Source: Apostichopus japonicus | Taxonomy: Eukaryota; Echinodermata; Holothuroidea; Aspidochirotida; Stichopodidae | Assembly (NCBI RefSeq): GCF_037975245.1 | Contig: NC_092562.1 | Location: 17,497,521-17,561,520 of the forward strand | Direction of reading: 5' to 3' | DNA: 64,000 nt | Part shown: positions 9,940 through 21,900 of the stretch, piece after piece | Numbering within the stretch: the first letter of the stretch is position 1 | Layout of the letters: the number at the start of each line of letters is the position of its first letter | The notes under the pieces: generated by a model | What the model was told of the DNA's origin: nothing | Databases searched by the model: none | What the model saw: only the letters and a program-made list of their open reading frames with translations | Program-made: the position numbers and the translations under genes

Positions 9940-12900
9940 GTAAGTGGATTGTCATATTATCTCAATTATGAAGGTTACAGAGTTGTGCATGTACTAGATT
10001 CGCGACTAGGCCTAGCCTACTTAGATTGCTGTGTAGTAATAGCATGGTGTACGGTACTGTAACTTCGCGTGTTCCCTAAATTCGCGTTACTGTGTTATAC
10101 ATATGTAGTTGCACAAATAGTCAAATTGTAACCACTTTCATTCATAATTTCAATATACAAAGCATGAACAAATGCAGCCAAAACAAGGTATCATCAATTT
10201 TGTGATCTGAGACACTTTCATGGATTATTCCACAGAGTCAGGGAAATTTTTCCTTGCTTTGAGCAGTTTGACTCCCAACCTTTACAAGTATAAATTTTCT
10301 ATTTCCCGCGGAATCTGATCAACTAATTGATGAAATCACATAGCTGAATTGAAAGCACTAAGCCACCGAGCAAAGTAAGCTAGATGATAGATCGTGATCG
10401 CAGTTATCTTTTAAAATAACTTTAATGCTATTACTAAAGCGAATTTACAGTATAGGCCTACCATCATCTAGTATTTCTACCGGGAATTTACTGTCTTGGA
10501 TCGAGAATTGGCTTGGTAATAGGAAACAGAGGGTGGTAATTAAAGGCTGTGCTTCTTCTTGGCAGGACGTTACTAGTGGGGTTCCACAATGGTCTGTAGT
10601 GGGTCCCTTGTTGTTTGTTGCTATATAAATGACATCGACGGAGATATTTTGTGTATGTACAGCTAAAAAGTTTGCTGATGACACCAAATTGTATTCTGAG
10701 GTCTCTTCCAAAAACTATTATAAGAAGTTTCAAATGGATTTGTATCAGGTTTTTTCCCGGTCTCAGGGGTGGCAAATGCTTTTTAATATTGATAAATGCA
10801 ATGTAATGCACATTGGTAGTACAGTAACCAAAAGTTTATATACAATCTTAACGGTGTGGAGTTACAGTAGGTCTCTGTTGAAAGAGACCTAGGTATCTAC
10901 ATTGACTCATCTCTACAACCTTCTAAACATTGTCTTGAAGCTGCTAAAAGAGGTATATAATAGGGTTTTAGGTATGATCAAGAGGAACTTCAGTTTTCTG
11001 AAAGAGGACATCGTAGTTAGGCTTTATAAGCAGTTGATTAGGCCTCATCTGGAGAATGCTGTGCAGGCTTGGAACCCATATTTTGCTAAGGATAAGGAAA
11101 TACTTGAAAAGGTCCAGGGGAGGGCTACTAGGATGATTAGTTCCTTAAAGAGTGTTCCTTAGTATAGGCGGTGTTCTGTTGAATCTCACCACACTAGAGC
11201 TTAGGAGGTTACGTGGGGACTTGATCCAGGTTTTCAAGATTGTGTATGGTTTCGACAATTTATCCTTTACAGACTTTTTCATGTTTGCTAACAGTAGTTG
11301 TACCAGAGGTTATTGTCTTAAACTCCATAAGTCACATAGTAGGATTAATATTCAGCATAACTTTTTTTCTAATAGGGTTGTGAATGAGTGGAATGGTTTG
11401 CCTGAGAAAGTTTTACTTGCAAGTAGTGTCAATGGGTTTAAGAATGCTTTGGACAAGCACTTTAAGCATTGTAATCGGGTCTGAGTGTTTGTGTCTTCAG
11501 TTTTTCTTTTCTCTCTCTATAGGGTCCTTGATGGGGACTTGAGTGTCCCTCCTGATCCTTTTTTTCTACTAAACTAAACTAAACTAGTATTAGTAACCAG
11601 ACCCTGGAAGTGGAAATCATCACAAAGGATCACAAGGACTTAAATCAAAGCCCCCCCTCCAACACCCCCCCCCCCTTTCAGCACAAGTTTTTATCTGGTA
11701 TAAGAAGCTTTATGATCTTGGTGGAACTTCGGGGAGAATGTCAGACATCTCTTACCAAACCATGATCAGATGGTCACAGCTAAAAAGATAAAAATGCAGG
11801 GTAGTCTGCAATTTACAGTAGGTTAACACTGATAACTTACAGTGTCCAATTACAGTACAAAGTAATCACTTACCTGAATGTTATGATGACCAAACTTGTC
11901 AGAACTTGTTCATTTTTTGTTGTTGTCTGAAATCATTATTTTCATACCATCACAGTCTCTTGTGAATAATTTATATCTTCCAGGAGTTGTAACACCATTG
12001 GGGATTGGTGTCAGCAATGTATGGTCAAAATTACTTCAAGGCAAGAGTGGCATTGGATTGCTGAGTGGAGAAAAATATGAAGGAATACCAAGTAAAGTAG
12101 GTAAGATGTTTGAGGATGAAAGAACTGAACCATTTATTTCGTTTTCATGTCTTTTGTAGGTAGCCAAAACAACTTTGGCAAATCTTTTCACTGGTCACTG
12201 AGTTATTAGTATCCTCGATAGTTTGCAAATCGTGTTTAATCAGAATTCATGTCTATAATCAGTATGAAATCATGTTTGTCAATATTTACATTTCTACTCA
12301 ATGTAAATTTTTCGACAAAAAACGTTTTGTTATCAGTGATGATAATACCGGAGAGAATACCGTAGAGAATACAATGTGGTGTGCCACAAGGCTCTATTCT
12401 TGGTCCATTGTTTTTCATCCTTTATATCAATGACATTACCAAAGTTTTTGGTAAAGTTAAAGTTGTTTTGTTTGCTGACGACACAAATATCTTCTTCGTA
12501 CCACAATCGAGTACTTTATTTCATACTGAAGTATCAACTGAATAAAGACAAGTTCAGGGACTGGTTTGCTGGCAACAAATTATCATTGAATATTGATAAA
12601 ACAAACTATATAGTTTTTAATACTTCTTACAATTTTACATGGAATGCTGATATAACTATGGGCGGTCAACGACTACAACAAGTCAAAAGCACTAGATTTT
12701 TAGGCGTTTATATAGATCATAAACTTAAATGGTGTGAAGACATTACAACTGTCTGTAAAAAAGTTGCAAAAAACACTGGTGTTTTAGCTAAGCTTAAGCA
12801 TTATCTGCCACAACACATATTAAAGATTCTCTACCAGACATTAGTCCTGCCACATATTACGTATTGTTGTAACATATGGTGTGGTACTAGATATACCAAT

Positions 12901-15900
12901 CTGAATCCCATTTATATTACGCAGAAGAGAGCAGTCCGCCATATAACACATGCCAAACCACGGGACCACACTAATCATTCAAGGTTGTTAAAAACTGATG
13001 ACATTATTCGGGTTAATCTTGCTACATTTGCTTATAAGGCATGGAATGGACTGTTACCAAATGCTTTTAATGACTACTTAATAAGTAACAGTGATGTTCA
13101 TCATTACAATACCAGATTTTCAGGCAATGCACATTATAACAGATATAATTCTACAATGGGGATGTTATCACTAAGGGCACGTACAATCAAAACATGGAAT
13201 TCTCTATCAGACAATATTACAAATAAACCTTCTGCAAAATCATTCAGAAGAAACTTTATTCAAAAAATTATTGCATCTTATTAATTGAACATGTTCATTT
13301 TTTCTTATATATTTTGTTTTCTTTTTCCTTTTCTTTACAGGTAGTCCTCTACTTTGTTAAGCCATCTGAAGGTTTTTTAGAGGACTTCCTATCACATTAT
13401 ATATATTCACGTGATGAAATAAAATAAATCAATCAATCAATTAATCAATAATTGTTTTATCAGTATTACCTTAGATCTACATATATGCTCTCAGCAAAAT
13501 GAGCATGACTAATCCGTTCGATATCATTCATCTGGACAGTAAAATATTTCTGTTCCCAATATTGCTTGGTGTGGTTTATATACGTAATTATTATATTTAC
13601 ATTTTTAATCTGCATTTGTTATTCGATTATATTTAATGTGCTTTTATCAATATTATTTGATGCTTACCAACAGCTGGATTGGTTCCAAGGGGCGAGGGCG
13701 ACGGCCAGTTTCATGCTCCGAGTCACCTTACGAAAGCTGTGAGTACAGTATGAGTGAAATTGTGTAAAATTTATCCCAATTTAGCCTTTTGTTGAACTGA
13801 GATAGTACAATCTTAAGTCACATTTTTTTTTGGGGGGGGGGGGGTTACTAGTAGGTGCCCCCAGTTTAGCTCCTGATATCACCATTTACAATATCAAAAC
13901 CATCAAATTATCTACTTTTTAAAATATTTATATTCAACCTATACATGTACAGGCATATTTTTTTGGTAGGCAACAACGAAACAAATGTCATTGCAAATAA
14001 ACTTAGCTATCCAAAAATGTGGCTTTAAATGATAAAGTAACAATGATTGATTGTATCTACAACATATTTATTTACAAACCAGTTTTCTTGAACTTTGGAA
14101 AGAGTCTTTCTTACTAAATTTATGAGATAATAGTTTTAATCCAGGCAGATTATTTAAAAAACACAAAAAACTATCAGCTATTAGTGTACAGTAGCCTAGT
14201 TACAAGGCTGAAAGTAAGGCTTGGTCAGGGCAAGGCCATTGGGCCTCTTTGTTATAAATTTGGGAGGGCCCCAAGGTCATCAAATAGGGCACCAAGGTCA
14301 AACATTGTTTGGTAGTAGGGCACCAAGGCCAAAAACAATTATGTTGCTGGACAGTCAGAGAAACATCAGTATTAGCTTTATGTGATATTATGAATATGAA
14401 GCAGAACACATAACACATACTATTGGTTGGTTCAATCATGTTTTAACTCTGCTAACATAATGTAAAAATCACTAAGTATGCAAACATATATATGTGACTC
14501 ATAGTTTGATATTAACTGATCTTTATCTTGTGGAAGTTTATTTCGTGGACTTCATTTTGTAAAATGGTTTTATTTATCTACTTGGAATTGCATTCAAGTG
14601 AAAGGGCACAGCTGCCAAATTACAGCCAAAGAATTTGGGCAAGACAGCCGTTGTGACCTTCCACGATGGGTGCTTTTGTAGGCTATCGTGGAGAAATACA
14701 ACAGCCTTTGTTTACTTCCAGCACTGAATTATGTATTTGTCCAGTTGTATCTAGCCTTGTTAACATTGCATACAGATAACAACCAGTATTTTAATTGCAA
14801 CTCTTTGGACCAGGAGACAGCACTCTGCCGAGGTTTTACTACAGAACTTCAAAGTCATAAACTGGGTGACTCTTGAGTGGAGTGGGAATTGGTTATTGTA
14901 AAAAAGACAACTGTTTATAAGAAGGATGATGAAGATTCTGAAAATCTCTTGCTTTTACTTATCCTGTAGGAGTTGAAGATAGCAGAAGATGTGACTCAGT
15001 TCGCTCTTGTTGCCTCAGAGGAAGCCCTCTGTCAAGCCAAATGGAAACCGACATCAGATCAAGATAAACTGGACACAGTAAGCTATTGATTTTGAGTGAA
15101 CAAATGTTGAATATGAGAAAGAAAAAGATCAAAATATAAAATAGAAGAAATAAACAATATAAAAGAGAGAAAAAAATAAAAGCACTCAATCTGAGTAGTT
15201 CTGCAAACTCTTTAGTTGCTTTTTCTTACCTGTCTTAATTCAATTAAATTAGCCCATCTCTAGGGCAAGCTTTTGACCAGTACTTCGATTGTATGCGATG
15301 ACCAAATTTCTGTTTGGACAATCACGTAAGCTTTTGAGATCATCAGGTGAAGGACTTGTTGTTTACATCATATACAGATTGCATTGTAAGTAAATACTGT
15401 ACCTTCAAAATAGTAGATTGGCATCGCCCCATCACCTTGGAGGAACTGAAATTAAACAAAAAATAGTAGTAGGCCGTTGATCCACTCAAAGTTAAATTTT
15501 AATGGCCCAAAGCTGGTGTTCTATTCACCAAACCCAGCTCTCCTGCCATATACACCTTGGTTGTTGTTTTTGCTACCTTTTTTGGGCATCAATATTTGTT
15601 TGGACCATCAAGAAATACAATAAGAATTTTTTGTCCAAGGGATAACCTGAAAGAATCTTTAAATATCTTGTCCAATTGGTTATAATAATGATTCTGTTTT
15701 GTAGGGTATGGCTGTTGGTGTCAGATTACCAGGACTCCAGGAAATTGTTGACACTGGTAGAACACTAGAGACAAAGGTAAGTCATCTGTTTTGTTCCATT
15801 TTTCTTAATGAAAAGAAATGATTTTGATTTGCATCAATCTAGAACATGTAGTGAACAACACTTACTGGTCAGTTATACGTTTATGTGTTTAACAAATAAA

Positions 15901-18900
15901 TAAAGAGTCCAGTCACCAGAGGGCAATATTTGTCACTATGTCAAAGTGTATTTGTTGCCAAACTTCAAAGTAGTCTTACCAAGATATCTTTACAAACAAA
16001 GTAATACCAATATAACAGGACACGTCTTGTCTTTATATACTCTAAGTAATAACTGCCTCCTAATCCGTTCCAAACCCTATTTAAAGAAAACATGCGCAAC
16101 ACGCACCATTCAAACAAATCATGCACCACACACATCCCAAGCAACACGCACAACCGACACACGCATAAACATTGTTAACACCGTCACACACGCACAGTTG
16201 ACGCCAACATTAATTCAATCACACATTACAATGTGATAGAACTTGAATGGATCAGCATGTGTAAGGGAACAAGGAAGGATTTGCAGGTTTTTCTTGTGGG
16301 AGACATTTTGGTTTGTATAAACTTATAGAACTGCAGTCATTTTTGCAGCATAGCCTGCCAAAAGTTGAGACATTCTCTTGTTCTCTCCCCCACCCCCCTT
16401 TATGCCATCCCTGACAATGTCTGTATTTCTTTATAGATTACTGTATCATCATTACCTGTGACAATAAGTTCAGCACATAGTGCAGAAAGAAAAGACTTTA
16501 TTCTCCTCTTCTCTCTCCATGATACCAATTAGTGTCCCCCATTAAGTCACTGTATCATTACCAGTGACATTAGTTTAAAGAACCAGTGACATCCTTTAAT
16601 ATAACCTTTTGTTTTCCATTTGTCTACAGGGGTACCGCAAAGTCAGTCCTTTCTTTGTGCCAAGGATCTTACCTAATCTCACAGCTGGACACATTGGCAT
16701 CAGGTATGGCTTCCAGGTAAGAGTGATGTACACAGAGAAAGGAAGGAATCAGAAGGGGACAATCAAATAATCCCTTCTGCTGTGCTCTCCCATGTGGTTA
16801 TTTGGCCTCTTTCCTATTCAGATCTATAAAGAATCCATGCTTGAGATGTATCGAATGTCTCCCTTCATTAAATCTTCTGTTTTCGTTTAGAAAAAATAAG
16901 ACATGTATTACTTGTTGCCAATTTTTGCTATAATACAAAATCGACAGGTAGAGGTTGTACCCATCGCCCTTACCTCTCCACGATGGTACTACTCCTCTCC
17001 CTCCTCAACAGGGCCCCTTCCCCACCAGATTACTATGTAAACTATATATCTCATAGATCTGTTATGTACACATCTGTCATGACCTATATGAGAACTCTTG
17101 CCCCTCTACATAACGTAGCTGCTCCTTCCATGCACCCCCACCAGGTGAGACCCATCTGCTAACACCACTGGTAGTATCTGGAAGTTTTCTCTAACTGTTT
17201 TTTTATTCCTTTATTCATAGGGACCTAACCACTGTGTGTCGACTGCATGCACCACAGGCTGTCACGCAGTTGGTGATGCCATGAGGTTTATCCGTAATGG
17301 TGATGCCAAAGTCATGGTAGCAGGAGGAGCGGAGGCCTGCATATGTCCGGTAGCGATGGCAGGCTTTTCAAGGTATTAAGAAATGCAAGTGATTGTTTTT
17401 TTCCTCAAGACTAGTATCAGACTTTTCTTCTTCTGTATCTGTCAAAAGGAAGAAAACAAAATCTAACAGATAGAAATGTGAAGATGGCAAAACATCTTTT
17501 TCTTTGCTGAAACCTGTTAAATAGTTATATCTTCACAAGTGATCTGTTTTACCAACAAATTTTATCCTTAACTATTCATAAATATTGTAACTCCAACGAG
17601 CCGTCCCTGAAAAACCCATCATCGCCTACAGACGACCACGCAACCTACGAGACCTTCTTGTACGTGCTGCTGTTCCACCTCTAACTTCTAACCCCACACC
17701 CATTCAGCATGGTACCTTCAAATGTGATCGTACTTCGAGATGCATCGTCTGCAGCCACCACATTGTTGAATCCAATTCCATCACCAGCCACAGCATGCAA
17801 CTCACACACAAGACTAAGGGTCACATCACTTGCACTACCACCAATGTCATCTATCTGATCTCTTGTAGAGTTTGCGGCATCCAGTATGTTGGCGAAACCA
17901 AAACCACCCTCAAGAAGCGATTCTATGGTCACAGATCCACAGTCAACACCATGAAGACTGAGACCCCAGTTGGAGAACATTTTAACCTTCCCAACCATAC
18001 CATTAACGACATGTCCCTACAGGGGATTGAATCCTTAGGTAGCCGTCCTGACCTAGTACGTATCAGCAGAGAGAGGCTCTGGATGCAACGCCTTCGTACC
18101 ATTCAACCTCATGGGCTGAACATTCAGGAAGGACATGACTAACTTTCCTCTGTTCCCTACTCCTTCTCCCCTTTCTCCCTCCCCCCCTTTCACTCTTCCT
18201 CTCACAGCTCTCTTCCCCTCCATTCTTCTTCACACCTTTCTGTCTTTGTCCCTCTCCAGTTTATTCCTTACCCTGTGCCTTTAATCCTCTCTTTGTCCCT
18301 CCACAGTTTATCTCCTTCCTCTCCTCTTCTCCTGTTGCGTTCTACTTATAATCCCCTTTCATCCATCTCATTGTGTTCACCGTGCTCTTTAACCTGTCTG
18401 TATTCTGTGCGTGTTTTTGTCCCCTCTGTTACTGTAACTTGTCATTTAGCCTCTGAAGAAGATCCTGCTAGGATCGAAACGTCAGGCCAACTTACTTTTA
18501 CACATAAATATTGTTATTATTTTGTCAGAAAAAAAATGACTAAGTGAAAGTGTTACATGATAATAACAATGTATTCATGTCATGGTTAAGGATCAAATAA
18601 TAATTTATTATTTATCACAGTTTTGTCTGTGTGGCATGCCTTAGCAAATGTTTCAGCTAGACAATAACTGTCTTTATATTCTCAGAAGTAAATGCTGATA
18701 TAAGGAAACAGATTCGATGGAATTTATGAATATACTTGTTGTGCCCATATGTTAGGATGTTATAGTAATCTTCTACAGTAAACTATATTTAACAGCTCTT
18801 TGGATGATTAACATATAAAAACATGTGACAGCAAAGAATACAAATGTGCTGCCCTCTGAGTAGACATTTAGGATCCTTGGTCAAAAACTTTGATCCCTTA

Positions 18901-21900
18901 TCATTTATATTTCCCAGGGCACGTGCTCTCAGCACCAAGTATAATGACAGACCACAAGAATCTTCCAGACCTTTTGATGCAAGGAGAGATGGTTTTGTGA
19001 TGGCTGAAGGGGCAGCAGTTCTCACATTAGAGGTTTGGTCTGCTAAGGTTAATCTGATCAATCAAAAATAGACATATTTAGATGGTTACAATTGTCAGTC
19101 AACAATTTGCCTGTTGAAATATGGATTTATTTTAGCTACTAGTAGTATGTGTGTCTGCAAGATCAAGGGTAGGGACAGTTTATAGTGGGGGTGGGGGTGG
19201 GGGAGCGGAGGATGGATGTTGCTTAGTGGCAGGATTCCATGATCGATTAGATCAAAGTATTGTTTACTTGTACAAGGCACTTTAGCTCAATTGCCTCTTA
19301 GCAACCAGGTGTATAAACAGGGACTTATGTATATAGCTTGTGTATATAGTTGTGTGCACTGGATTGTGGCTGCATCCTTTGGGATACTCTATAAAGGACC
19401 CATAGATGTGGTGCTGTGTAATGCTCAGACAGCAACGTGCTGAATTGTTCACAGCTTGTGTGTCTTGGTTTGACAGTTTAACCATTGAAAGTTATTTGAC
19501 AGACCTGTCAACCCCTAAATTTGTAAATCTGGAGAGATTTGAAAAGACAAAACCCAGGGGGTTGGTACCTGAAACCAGGAGATTTTACAAACTATTGTAA
19601 AGCCCAGTAAGACTCTGAGTGTTGGAATGTCAGGTATAGGAAAGCCATTGATACAAATAAACAATCAATTTGTAAACTTTAAATTGATAATTTCCTTTCT
19701 TATCTGACTCTTTAAAGCTAACATTTGTCATGTTTTCTCTCACTTAGGAGTGGAATCATGCGGAGAGTAGAGGGGCAAACATTCTAGCAGAGATACTCGG
19801 CTGCGGTCTTTCAGGTGAGGTTGAACAACATTTGTAGCAATAAAAGGAATCTTGTTAGAATAATAGATGATAACAAAGTGCTGTGAATCAAACAGAATAA
19901 ACAAGGACAATGGGATATTTTGCTAGAAACATAAAAAAATCAAAATCACAAGGGAGTCTAATATCAACAAAGCTTTAGTTTCTCAAAAGACTCATCTACA
20001 ACTTTGCCATTTTTTGTACAAAAGAATTTTACTGGTTCCTTTTTTCTATTGGAATATTTACAAATTTATTTGATGGTCACATGTATATTAATTTATTGCA
20101 CAATTATTGTTATATGTGTTTTCTTGTTTCTTTTGAGAACTAAAGTACTCATTTTCAGTATTCTCCCTGTAAAAGTCTAGTTTGATATATGCAGATGCTG
20201 GAAATTCAATGCTAATGGTACCAGTAAATAAAGGACCATATTTCATGTTCTACATTGGTTTACCACTTACAACTTTACATTTAATGTAAACAAATGAGTT
20301 AACCTATGATACATTGTCCTGTGAAGTCTAGTTACTACTGTCCCAAGCTCTGCTAGTTTTGTAAATTAAACTTTTTCCCATCCAATGACAGGTGATGCCA
20401 GTCACATGACCGCCCCTAGGGGAGATGGATTCGGTGCACGACGATGCATGAAGGCTGCCATGAGGGATGCACGTGTCAGAGTCGAGGATGTTGGATATGT
20501 TAATGCTCATGCAACTTCAACACCTCTAGGTAAGGTGAAAGTATTGTAACATTCAGGTAGTGGGTTTGACACCCAATGAAACAGCAGTTACATTCCAGTT
20601 TGATGTTTACCATTTAAAGGGAGTAGTCATTAATAAATGTCAAATATATTAGAAATGTTGAAGTAAGTTTAAAATTCATTGCAATTGTTAACATCAAGAT
20701 CTGATCACATCACAAAGATGGAGGGGGGATGGGGTTATTGGGTTGGAGAGAATCACAGCACTGAGTTAGGGTAGTTTGGTTGGAAAGAGAGTTGTGCCCT
20801 TTATTTGATCAAATTTCCTGTTTGCTTGCTGCAAGTAGTAGTTCTTCCCTCCTGTCCTGCCCTCCAAACTGTTTACTGCTTTAACCAGTGGCTGCACTTG
20901 GTGAATGGATTTCTTAATATTTTGAAGTACTCCATTAAATTTAACAGATTTGAGAAGTCCAATTCATTTCCTGGAAAATTTGCTAGTACTCTAATGAGAG
21001 ACTAAGTTTTTTATGCACCCAATGGGGCAATGATTGGTTATAGAGTTTGAAACATTAACTGTATATTTATTGCTCCCGATGGTACCGTAATAAGTTGTCA
21101 TACATTTTTAAGGGACATTTTACATTTGCAGATTAATTTTTGGTGATTTTGTGAATTACCAGATGAGAAAGATTATAACTCTGGATACTAAACAAATTGA
21201 CCAGAACATGTTCATTAACAATTACATTCAGATTTATATCTCATATTATTGTACAGAAAAAAAACAACATAACATACGGCACAGTAATAAAATAACATAG
21301 TATGAAAATAGTGATTCTGTTAATAAGGCTAGTGACCATAGAACCAAAAAAAAAATAGTGAAGAATGATAAGAATCTCAATTCAACAAAAGATATTTACA
21401 AAATATAAGGAAAGAAAAAAACAGGACAGAGAATAAGCTGAAAAGTAATAAAAAGGAAATAAGAAATAAGAAAGGGATAGAACGCAATCAGCAAAAGAAC
21501 AAATTCACAAGAGATGGCCAGGAAGAAGAGTAGCTCACAAATAATTGCTTAAAATTTTAACCCAATGAACCCAAATGACTGTTGATCTCTTCTAAAAGAA
21601 TGAGGTATCCGAGCAGATTTAACAGAAGGAGAAAGTGGCTGCCACATGGTAATTGTTGAGGTGTAATTTGCCATGCTGATTATTTGTGACAGGTAACTGT
21701 CAAAATATGGTACAAATGGGTATGATCAGTACCAGATTATGCAATGGGAAGATCAGATCAGTGCTTAAGGCCCCCCAAATTCAAGGGGCTTGAAAGGTGA
21801 AGCATCCCCCTGAGGTCACAGACTGCTGTGAACACTGCCAAGAAAGACTTCTAGTTTTGGGTTGTGCATTCACACTTTAATGGGGATGTGGAAAGAATAT

